A DNA stretch of 12,703 nt from Bacteriovoracaceae bacterium UBA4573 (GTDB lineage Bacteria; Bdellovibrionota; UBA1018; UBA923), in NCBI GenBank assembly GCA_002387735.1, contig DGKJ01000049.1:1-12703 (forward strand). The letters run 5' to 3'. Position numbers and translations under genes: made by a program. Of this stretch, positions 6,603 through 12,658 are shown one piece after another (within the stretch, counting starts at the first letter, position 1; the number at the start of each line of letters is the position of its first letter). The notes beneath the pieces were generated by a model, which saw only the letters and a list, made by a program, of their open reading frames with translations, did no database searches and was not told the origin of the DNA.

Positions 6603-7291
6603 AAACTTTAAAGAAAATTGCATTCATTCTGTATCCTTTTGGCGTCATTTTGCTTCTTCCCTATCTTTTAACGAGGGAGGCTAAAGCCGGTCAGATTCGC
6701 GATGTCTATACCACGGGCAGTAGCACTATCCCGGTGTATCTAAAATTTAAAATGAGAACAGTCCTCTCATTTGATGCAAAGCCCGAAAAAGCGGTTCCAG
6801 GCTCTTCTGGAAACATTGAAATCGATTTTATCGGAAAAGACCTCGTTGTTAGTCCTATTTCAAAAAACCCAGGAAACCTCATCGTCTATACGAGTACTGG
6901 TAGGTTTGTTCTAAATTTTAAGGTTCAAGACGGAAATCACTACGATGACGTCGTAACCGTCCATTTAGGTTCAAATCCAAAGCAGTTTCGAAGAGCTGTC
7001 AAACTTGATGAGGCTACGTACATCGTCTCAGAGATTACGATTGATTACAAAAAGAAGGGAGCAGAGGGCACATCGCAAGATGTGCCCGTCTCCCTTCGCA
7101 CCGATAAGAAAGTGATCGGTAGCGCTGAACTCTTAGACTCATTATCAGCTTATCGCCCTCTTAAGTGCTCTGGATGCCTAGTTTCATTTGAGAAAGATAC
7201 TTCTCGCATCATTTGCTCAAAACCTATTTCAAAAATCCAGTGCGAAAACAGAAACGCAAAAATTTATTTAACCCTAAAGGATATTCAATGA
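6599..7291 (+). CDS. virB9: VirB9/TraK-like outer-membrane core subunit
   Basis: The 230-residue product has a signal peptide cleaved after AKA (about residue 30). The N-terminal half is beta-rich (TVLSFDAKPEKAVPG, then DLVVSPI and NLIVYTSTGRFVLNFKVQ), as in the VirB9/TraK N-terminal domain that binds VirB10 in the core complex. It is shorter than most VirB9 proteins and nearer TraK in length. The C-terminal part carries four cysteines (C190, C193, C206, C215), unusual for VirB9 and suggesting disulfides or metal binding. A long hairpin lies inside the gene at 7055-7096. Both ends are ATGA overlaps. Confidence 0.7.
   Translation: MKTLKKIAFILYPFGVILLLPYLLTREAKAGQIRDVYTTGSSTIPVYLKFKMRTVLSFDAKPEKAVPGSSGNIEIDFIGKDLVVSPISKNPGNLIVYTSTGRFVLNFKVQDGNHYDDVVTVHLGSNPKQFRRAVKLDEATYIVSEITIDYKKKGAEGTSQDVPVSLRTDKKVIGSAELLDSLSAYRPLKCSGCLVSFEKDTSRIICSKPISKIQCENRNAKIYLTLKDIQ
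7055..7096 (+). repeat. long inverted repeat/hairpin inside virB9
   Basis: A perfect 9-bp stem (7066-7074 with 7079-7087) closes a GCAA tetraloop of the stable GNRA class. After an internal loop of 4 and 2 bases, a second 7-bp stem follows (7055-7061 with 7090-7096, AAGGGAG with CTCCCTT). This gives 16 paired positions in 42 bases. No T-run follows, so it is not a standard terminator. It would form in the transcript about 190 bases before the virB10 start. Confidence 0.7.
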
Positions 7292-8157
7292 ATGCAGAAA
7301 TTAAGATCGAAAATGATCAAAAGAAATTTACGATTTCGCGAGAAATGTTTCTTGTGGGAATTCTTTCAATTATTGCGGTCGTTACTTTTTATAAAATGAA
7401 ACCCTACTTTGAAGAAAAAATAGAGGTGGTGGCGATTTCTCCTGAACTAGAGATTGAACCACCCAGTATTTCAGCGCCACGAGTTTTAAGCTTGGGAGAT
7501 GAACCAAAAACAAAACCAATTGCAGTGACGAAAAAGGTAGTTAAACCAAACCGTCCTAGAGTTCTTGAGCGTCCCCTGTTTGATGGAGGCTTTGTCCAAG
7601 TTAAAGCAGTTACACTTCGTGAACTCACCTCAATTGATAACGAAAAGCCGATCGAAGTCAAAATCACAGGCGTGGTAGATGATGCTCTTCAGACAGAGTT
7701 TTCAAGAATTGAGGGAGCAAAGCTCTTTGGTAGACATTCAGCCGATTTTGAGAACGAACGAATCACAATGGAGTTTACTGAACTTGCAACGCCAAACGGT
7801 AAGGCTTACCGCGTTATTGGATACGCTACAAACGCTGAAGGGAGTGTTGAAGGAATTCAAGCAAAGCGCGAATCTGGAAGAGCACTTCGGGCGATCGGTA
7901 CAGGTATTAGCCGCGCTATCGGTGTCGGAGATGAAATTCTACGAAACCGCTACCTAGACGGACAAACTTCAGAAAACGTTATCATTAGGCAAGCCGAACG
8001 AGAAGCATTCGATGCAAGCTATGGTGTTGCGCAAGACATTGGAGACGCTGCGACAAAAGACCTACGTGAGGCAAAAGAGAAGCTAAAACTCCCCGCAGGA
8101 ACTTCATTTATTGTTCAACTTCAAATTGGCACAGAGCTTAACGGAAAGAGGTTATGA
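7288..8157 (+). CDS. virB10: VirB10/TraB-like core-complex protein
   Basis: The start at 7288 is set by an ATGA overlap with virB9 and by AAAGGA upstream; an earlier in-frame ATG at 7213 would sit inside virB9. The 289-residue product has a cytoplasmic N-terminus, one membrane helix at about residues 20-36, a proline-rich segment at about 50-105, and a C-terminal domain. That domain contains GAKLFGRHS and TPNGKAYRVIGYATNAEG, then LPAGTSFIVQLQ near the end, which match the VirB10/TrbI beta-barrel pattern (G..L.G, P.G, .AGT.I.V). VirB10 spans both membranes and senses the ATPase state. It is somewhat short for the family. Downstream, an ATGA overlap joins it to the FtsK-like gene. Confidence 0.8.
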   Translation: MNAEIKIENDQKKFTISREMFLVGILSIIAVVTFYKMKPYFEEKIEVVAISPELEIEPPSISAPRVLSLGDEPKTKPIAVTKKVVKPNRPRVLERPLFDGGFVQVKAVTLRELTSIDNEKPIEVKITGVVDDALQTEFSRIEGAKLFGRHSADFENERITMEFTELATPNGKAYRVIGYATNAEGSVEGIQAKRESGRALRAIGTGISRAIGVGDEILRNRYLDGQTSENVIIRQAEREAFDASYGVAQDIGDAATKDLREAKEKLKLPAGTSFIVQLQIGTELNGKRL

Positions 8158-9527
8158 GTAAGCCGCAAAACCGCATTTTTAATGACTTTCCGCACTACGT
8201 TGCTGTTGCCGCAAGCCAGATGACAACAAATCCAGAATACCTCTATGTTTGGACGACTTGTACGTTAGTGCAGATTGGCGTTACGGGCTCACCTGATTTT
8301 TATCTCTGGGCGTTTTTTGGATTTTTAAATCTCCTTGTTGGAATTTTTGCAATCGGCTCCTCTGTAAAACGAGTAGACCGTGCATTTGAAACCATTGGGC
8401 TTGATTTTTCTAAGGGCTACGGCAGACCCACTTGGATCGTAAAAGGCAAGTACCCGCTCAAAAATGAGCTTCTACAGATTAGATCGGCTGGATATTCCGA
8501 AGATGATTACGCGTCAAAACGAAAAATCATTGCAAGTAGGCTTAATCAACCGATTCGCGAGATTAGAAAGCCAAGTGCAGAGCTTCCGGTAATCCACGTC
8601 GCCATTAAACGCTCTGAAATTCCATCAAAACTTGAATTCGCATCACTTCCCTTCTCCGAACTTAAGTCAGGAGAATTCTTTATTGGTCAAAGCGATGATG
8701 GTTTTTTGAAACTATCTCTTTCGCAGATGATTCACATGCTCGTTGCAGGACAAACGGGCAGCGGGAAAACACAGTTTCTAAGGCAATTCATTGCAACGCT
8801 TTTAACGAGGACCCCAAACGCACACGTAGCACTAATTGATATGAAGGGCGGGATTGATTTTCAGCAGTTTAGAGAACTCCCAAATTTTGAAATCGCAAAA
8901 GATTACGTGGAGAGCGATCTCATGCTCTCAAGGCTTATTTCGCTATTTGAACTTCGAAAAAAGTATCTTTTAGAAAAAAAGAAGAACAATTGGAGCGAGT
9001 TAAATCAGGCGAACTTAGTAAAAGAAGCAGCTTTTCTGGGTAAACCAGTTGGACCAGTTATCGCAATCGTAGATGAACTAGCGGAGTTATCGCTAAAAGC
9101 GACAGAGAGAGCTTCAAAATCAGAACTTCAGGAAAAATTAGCAAGCCTAGCTAGACTTGCTCGTTTCACTGGAATTCATCTTGTTCTTGGCACCCAGCGC
9201 CCCGATAAAAGTGTCATTAACATGCAGAGTAAGGACAACTTACCAACGAGACTTTGCTTTTCTGTACCTTCTGTTCAAGCCTCAACGCTCGTTGTGGGCG
9301 ATATGACGGCGTCAACCCTCGGAGGAAGACCAGGAAGAGCTGTTTACGTTACGAACGGTATGCAGATCGTTCAGACTCCGTATTTATCAAATAGCGAACT
9401 TGAAAACGTAACTGCTACCGCTTTACGGAAATTAACTGAGAAAAAATACGATCGAAAAATTTCTAATGAAGCAAATCGAAGCGGTCTGACTCAGGTAAAA
9501 GGAGGTGGCACTTGGAAAACAAGTTAA
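8154..9527 (+). CDS. FtsK/TcpA-like DNA-translocating coupling ATPase
   Basis: The 457-residue product has two membrane helices near the N-terminus (about residues 29-44 and 49-68) and a cytoplasmic motor domain. The motor has a P-loop GQTGSGKT at 199-206, a strand VALIDMKGG at 225-233, Walker B VIAIVDELAEL at 302-312, and the FtsK-style HLVLGTQRPDKSVI at 342-355 followed by NLPTRLCFSV. These are hallmarks of the FtsK/SpoIIIE family rather than of VirD4/TraG. It probably delivers DNA to the VirB channel, as TcpA does in some Gram-positive elements. The gamma DNA-recognition domain of FtsK is absent. It overlaps the next gene by 16 bases. An FtsK-like coupling protein on a Gram-negative VirB channel is unusual. 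Confidence 0.85.
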   Translation: MSKPQNRIFNDFPHYVAVAASQMTTNPEYLYVWTTCTLVQIGVTGSPDFYLWAFFGFLNLLVGIFAIGSSVKRVDRAFETIGLDFSKGYGRPTWIVKGKYPLKNELLQIRSAGYSEDDYASKRKIIASRLNQPIREIRKPSAELPVIHVAIKRSEIPSKLEFASLPFSELKSGEFFIGQSDDGFLKLSLSQMIHMLVAGQTGSGKTQFLRQFIATLLTRTPNAHVALIDMKGGIDFQQFRELPNFEIAKDYVESDLMLSRLISLFELRKKYLLEKKKNNWSELNQANLVKEAAFLGKPVGPVIAIVDELAELSLKATERASKSELQEKLASLARLARFTGIHLVLGTQRPDKSVINMQSKDNLPTRLCFSVPSVQASTLVVGDMTASTLGGRPGRAVYVTNGMQIVQTPYLSNSELENVTATALRKLTEKKYDRKISNEANRSGLTQVKGGGTWKTS

Positions 9528-10381
9528 CCTTTCTTTTACATCAAATCGTAAGATTTGGAGCTATGACTGTTCCCCAAATTGAACTTTTATCGCCACCACG
9601 AAAAAGCAGATCCACCACCTATAAGAGACTTAAACTTCTAATGAAACAAGATCTGATTGAACGTATTGGTCATCCAAGAAGCGTCGTTCATGGTTTTACC
9701 GCTACAAAGGCCGGTGAAGCGCTCGCTCTAGGGACAGAGATCGCAAGTAAGCTACCCAGCATTCGTGCACAAGATTTTTCGCATACACTAGCCTGCGCTG
9801 ATGCATTTTTGAAACTAGCTAGTTTTGAAAACATAAAAGGCATTGCTAGCGAAAGGGAAATGACGCCTGAGTTTCTATCAAAATTTTGTTACAAAAAACA
9901 CCCGGATGGGATGTTTCAGATCAGGAAAAACGATTTCATTAGCGACATTGCACTAGAAGTTGAAAATCAACCGAAGACCGACTCCAGAATCAAAGAGATC
10001 ATTTCTCTATACAAAATAACGCTTGAACAAAACTTTCTATGCAAAGGCGTTTTAATTGTCGCTGGAACCGATTCGCAAAGAAAAAAGTACATTTCGTTGA
10101 TTCATGAAATCGCACCACTCTTTATCGATTACTTCCAAGTCGTTAAACGTGATGAGCTTAAAACCTTGCCCAAATCGATTTGCGGAAACTTTGATGCATC
10201 ACGCCTTTATCAGCGTGGAAACGCGGTGGAATTTCGGTGGAACGATTCCACCGGTAGAATTTCTTACGAACCAATTTTTTCAAATAGTTACGACCTAAAT
10301 GACCATCCTAAAAGGGACATATCCATGGGGTCAGTCAAAATGTCGCAAGATTTAAGTTTAACCACAGGGGACGGGTTATGA
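9512..10381 (+). CDS. winged-helix replication-relaxation-like protein
   Basis: The start is a TTG at 9512, chosen because AAGGAGGTG at 9499-9507 is a near-perfect Shine-Dalgarno at the right distance. The 289-residue product has an N-terminal winged helix-turn-helix (about residues 5-75, with MTVPQIELLSPP and STTYKRLKLLMKQDLIERIG). A second domain contains SHTLACADAFL (90-100), PDG (131-133) and IALEVENQPK (146-155). The HTH, then H..LA..D, then PD..., then a strand with ExE, is the plan of Replic_Relax-type proteins, which are linked to plasmid replication and DNA relaxation. The PD...ExE spacing also recalls PD-(D/E)xK nucleases. It follows the FtsK-like gene and could select and nick the element DNA (inference). 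The C-terminal third is not recognised. Confidence 0.65.
   Translation: MENKLTFLLHQIVRFGAMTVPQIELLSPPRKSRSTTYKRLKLLMKQDLIERIGHPRSVVHGFTATKAGEALALGTEIASKLPSIRAQDFSHTLACADAFLKLASFENIKGIASEREMTPEFLSKFCYKKHPDGMFQIRKNDFISDIALEVENQPKTDSRIKEIISLYKITLEQNFLCKGVLIVAGTDSQRKKYISLIHEIAPLFIDYFQVVKRDELKTLPKSICGNFDASRLYQRGNAVEFRWNDSTGRISYEPIFSNSYDLNDHPKRDISMGSVKMSQDLSLTTGDGL
10214..10253 (+). repeat. iteron-like GTGGAA array with an inverted copy
   Basis: GTGGAA occurs at 10215-10220, 10226-10231 and 10237-10242, exactly 11 bp apart, about one helical turn. The last two are extended to CGGTGGAA. An inverted copy, TTCCACCG, lies at 10246-10253 and forms an 8-bp palindrome with the third repeat around a CGA centre. 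The spacing is not a multiple of three, so the repeats are not caused by repeated amino acids. This looks like a protein-binding array inside the 3' part of the replication-relaxation-like gene. Confidence 0.6.
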
Positions 10382-10394
10382 ATCCGCCCCTTTT
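10366..10394 (+). terminator. intrinsic terminator overlapping the stop codon
   Basis: AGGGG, a bulged A and CGGGTT (10366-10377) pair with AATCCG and CCCCT (10381-10391) around a three-base ATG loop. This gives an 11-bp GC-rich stem with one G-T pair. A run of four T (10391-10394) follows. The TGA stop of the upstream gene (10379-10381) lies in the loop and stem, so a terminating ribosome would cover the hairpin. It probably closes the transfer operon; the T-run is short, so some read-through is possible. Confidence 0.6.
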
Positions 10395-10417
10395 ACAAAT
10401 TTATTTAAGAGAGTTTT

Positions 10418-10768
10418 ATGAGTATTTTAAGAAAATTTATTATTCAGTTCTGTTTAGTAGCTCCATTAGTTGGAGTCATCGGCTGTGCTCACCAGAAGCC
10501 TAATCCTACCGTAAATGAAGCGGCCAAATTTGACCGCAATTTAGTACGAGAATCCGTCTCATTTGAGGACGGTGCGAAAGAAGGAGCCATCGTTCCAGAG
10601 GTGTCCGCTCCAAGGCTAAAAGCCATTTGGGTACCTGAGAAAATTGACGCTAGTGGCACTAGGCTCATTGAAGCCCACCGAGAATGGATTTTAGAGGGAG
10701 ATATCATTCTTCTTGGCACTCCGCAGAAAGAAACTGTGCGAAAAAACAAACAAGGAAATGCACCATGA
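10418..10768 (+). CDS. putative lipoprotein, 116 residues
   Basis: The product has a basic N-terminus, a hydrophobic segment, and a lipobox VIGC with the lipidated cysteine at residue 23, so it should be exported and anchored by lipid. The mature part begins AHQKPNPTVNE and is otherwise soluble and mixed in charge. I do not recognise a family. It lies after the terminator of the transfer operon. It could be a displaced VirB7/TraV-like lipoprotein that stabilises the outer-membrane ring, or an exclusion lipoprotein that blocks entry of a second copy; the sequence does not decide between these. AGAGAG lies upstream of the ATG. Its TGA overlaps the next ATG (ATGA at 10765). Confidence 0.7.
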   Translation: MSILRKFIIQFCLVAPLVGVIGCAHQKPNPTVNEAAKFDRNLVRESVSFEDGAKEGAIVPEVSAPRLKAIWVPEKIDASGTRLIEAHREWILEGDIILLGTPQKETVRKNKQGNAP

Positions 10769-11088
10769 AGGTTGAATTAAATAAAGAGACAGGTGCATTA
10801 CTTTTAAAGCTTCATAAAGAGCTATCGTCCGGCAATCCATACATCGATAAACGCCTATCTAGGCTCGTTAATTGCCTTCTTACGCGTTCAGTAGAAAACC
10901 TTGATGACAAGTATCGCGAGACCCTTTCTTCGCAGCTTGCAACGCGTACTGGGCGTCAAAAATCGCTATTCTCGCTGATCAGGCAACTTGATGACGCAGC
11001 ATTTTTAGCAATCGAAAACCGACTAAAGCGTCTTGAGTCAAAACCTCAGAAAACAGCAGAAAACGTAGGGAAAAATGAAGAAAATTAA
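10765..11088 (+). CDS. unknown small soluble protein, 107 residues
   Basis: The start at 10765 is set by an ATGA overlap with the lipoprotein gene and AAGGA upstream; an earlier in-frame ATG at 10684 lies inside that gene. The product is helical and basic, with no signal peptide or membrane segment. It has a KLHKELSSG stretch near residues 15-23, a region rich in Arg/Leu in the middle, and a lysine-rich tail. The pattern resembles small DNA-binding or relaxosome accessory proteins in overall character only; no family is recognised. Its place just before the excisionase gene would fit a regulator or accessory factor of excision or transfer (inference). Confidence 0.6.
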   Translation: MKVELNKETGALLLKLHKELSSGNPYIDKRLSRLVNCLLTRSVENLDDKYRETLSSQLATRTGRQKSLFSLIRQLDDAAFLAIENRLKRLESKPQKTAENVGKNEEN

Positions 11089-11118
11089 TTTTTCCAACGT
11101 TGTGGGCAGTAGGTAGTT

Positions 11119-11316
11119 ATGGTACTTGAAAACAATGCGTTCTTTGAAAAGTTGATATGGACTGTAGAGGACGTGGCTAGAGAATTAAATTGTTCTCAAC
11201 GTCACGTGTACAAACTCATTTCTAATGACAAAATTCCCTACTCAAAAGTTGGGAGGTTGGTGCGTTTCTCGCCAGCGAGAGTGAGCGAATGGCTCCGTCA
11301 AGGAGGCACTCGATGA
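11119..11316 (+). CDS. xis: excisionase-like helix-turn-helix protein
   Basis: The 65-residue product is almost entirely one winged helix-turn-helix of the MerR/excisionase type (HTH_17): WTVEDVARELNCSQRHVYKLI at about residues 14-34 is the helix-turn-helix, and IPYSKVGRLVRFSPARVSEWL at about 40-60 is the wing and last helix. Such proteins bend DNA at attachment sites and turn integrases toward excision, or act as repressors. The TGA overlaps the integrase ATG (ATGA at 11313), the usual arrangement of excisionase and integrase genes. The ribosome binding site before ATG 11119 (TAGGTAG) is weak. A purely regulatory role is the alternative. Confidence 0.75.
   Translation: MVLENNAFFEKLIWTVEDVARELNCSQRHVYKLISNDKIPYSKVGRLVRFSPARVSEWLRQGGTR
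11301..11315 (+). promoter_or_regulatory. ribosome binding site that fixes the integrase start
   Basis: AGGAGG at 11301-11306 lies 6 bases before ATG 11313, inside the last codons of the excisionase-like gene. An earlier in-frame ATG at 11289 has no comparable site, so 11313 is preferred. Confidence 0.7.
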
Positions 11317-12650
11317 GTACCAAACGTAAAGAAGTCCCAGTAAAAAACAATCCAGGAATCTATAAGAAATTAGAATTCGATGCGAAATCGAATAAGTGGA
11401 AAGATACAGGAAAGTATCGAGCACTTCGAAGAGTTTATGAAAACGGCTGCTCTAGGAAGGAGCAAGCCGTATTCAATAACATCGAAGAGGCAAAAGGTTT
11501 CCGTTTAGGGCGGTCGGACAAGTCTCAATCAAAAGGAGATACCCTTCACCGCCACTCTTTGGAGAGAGACTCCGAAAACTTTTACACATTTCGAACGCTT
11601 ATTGATGAATGGAAGGCATTTTATTACTTGTCATTATCTAACCAGACAAAAGAAACTTACGAAAAGGCTCTGCCGTGGCTGGATTTTTTAAAACCATTTC
11701 CGGTGGACCAAATCGACATTTCTAGAGTCGATGAATTAATTAAGTATTGGATCAAAGATTGTCCGAGGAACAAAAGTAGACAAACTTTTGATAAAGAACT
11801 TGGACTTTTACGAACAATCTTAAATTTCTATAAAGACCGAAAGAGCCCAAGCTACATAAACCCTGTTCGCGACGACCATTATGCAGCAGCTGACATTGCA
11901 AAAAAAGCAAAAGCTCCAGTGATGGCGTTGTCGCAAAATGAGCTCGGACTATTTCTAGAGGATTTGAAGAAACAAAAAAATCCTCTCTACTACCCTCTTG
12001 CGTTAGCCCAGTTTTGTCTGGGCCTTCGGATTGGAGAAGGGTGTGGACTTTACTGGGATTCCATCGATCTCGAAAATAGAATTGTGAGGATCGAACGAGT
12101 CGTAGAATGGGACTATTGGACTTGGAAACCGCGAGTAAAAGAGCGTCCCAAAAATGGGAAAATGAGAGTTCTCGTTATTCCAGAGGTTCTTTTGTTAGAG
12201 CTGAAGAAACTACACGTTAACCGTGACCCAAGCGTTCCGTTTGTTTTTCATAAAAATGGAATTCCATTGAATCGCAAATCCGTAGGCACTGCCTACAATA
12301 GATCTTTAAGGGCTCTAGGATTTACGCACGTCAGTGGAACTCACATGTTAAGAAAAACATCTGCTACGCAGGCAAACGAGGTTACGGGTGACTTTTATGC
12401 GGTTTCGAAGCTCTTAGACCATTCTTCCCCTAGCGTCACACTCCGGTACGTTGCTCAAACAAATTCACAAAAAGTGAAAATAGCGAACGCACTCGATGGG
12501 GTCGTGAAAAGGGCTTTGGGGATGGAGAATTTGGAAGCAAATTCTATGTCTTCAAAAGTGGTCTACATTGCTGGAAACAGGGCACCTGTCCCCCAATGTC
12601 CCCCACAGGAGGAGTTGTCTATTTTTTCGTCAGTGAAATCAAGTGGTTAG
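11313..12650 (+). CDS. int: tyrosine-type integrase
   Basis: This is a 445-residue site-specific recombinase that would insert the element at tRNA-Asp and, with the excisionase, release it. All expected catalytic residues are visible: Arg in LGLRIGEG (about R239), Lys in the RPKNGKMR beta-hairpin (about 280-283), H-x-x-R in THMLRKT (about H344 and R347), His in LLDHSSP (about H370), and the nucleophile Tyr in TLRYVA (about Y379). A SAM-like core-binding domain lies at about residues 90-180, and a basic N-terminal region of about 80 residues probably binds arm sites. A tail of about 50 residues follows the catalytic domain. The stop lies only 8 bases from the tRNA end. It is intact, so the element may still be mobile. 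Confidence 0.9.
   Translation: MSTKRKEVPVKNNPGIYKKLEFDAKSNKWKDTGKYRALRRVYENGCSRKEQAVFNNIEEAKGFRLGRSDKSQSKGDTLHRHSLERDSENFYTFRTLIDEWKAFYYLSLSNQTKETYEKALPWLDFLKPFPVDQIDISRVDELIKYWIKDCPRNKSRQTFDKELGLLRTILNFYKDRKSPSYINPVRDDHYAAADIAKKAKAPVMALSQNELGLFLEDLKKQKNPLYYPLALAQFCLGLRIGEGCGLYWDSIDLENRIVRIERVVEWDYWTWKPRVKERPKNGKMRVLVIPEVLLLELKKLHVNRDPSVPFVFHKNGIPLNRKSVGTAYNRSLRALGFTHVSGTHMLRKTSATQANEVTGDFYAVSKLLDHSSPSVTLRYVAQTNSQKVKIANALDGVVKRALGMENLEANSMSSKVVYIAGNRAPVPQCPPQEELSIFSSVKSSG
12585..12609 (+). repeat. 9-bp direct repeats at 10-bp spacing within a short inverted repeat
   Basis: TGTCCCCCA occurs at 12587-12595 and again at 12597-12605, one helical turn apart. The pair is bracketed by CCTGT (12585-12589) and its complement ACAGG (12605-12609). 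It lies in the 3' end of the integrase gene, about 50 bases from the tRNA end. Such a position fits an integrase or excisionase arm-binding site (inference). Confidence 0.5.
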
Positions 12651-12658
12651 AAGTAAAA

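Noticed and set aside
10392..10420. Possible promoter TTTACA before the lipoprotein gene
   Set aside because: No acceptable -10 is found at the right distance, and the position would fall on the start codon.
10378..10503. A 41-residue frame starting at an ATGA overlap with the replication-relaxation-like gene
   Set aside because: It starts inside the terminator loop and overlaps the lipoprotein gene in another frame; the lipoprotein has a clear signal and lipobox, so this is probably a chance frame.
11375..11393. Inverted repeat ATTCGAT/ATCGAAT near the integrase start
   Set aside because: Seven-base arms with a five-base loop are within chance expectation, and the repeat lies within the coding region with no second feature to support it.
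12255..12296. Two short palindromes in the integrase gene (AATGGAATTCCATT, and GTAGGCA/TGCCTAC around one base)
   Set aside because: About one 7-bp-arm palindrome of each kind is expected by chance in this length of DNA, and they share no motif with each other or with other sites.
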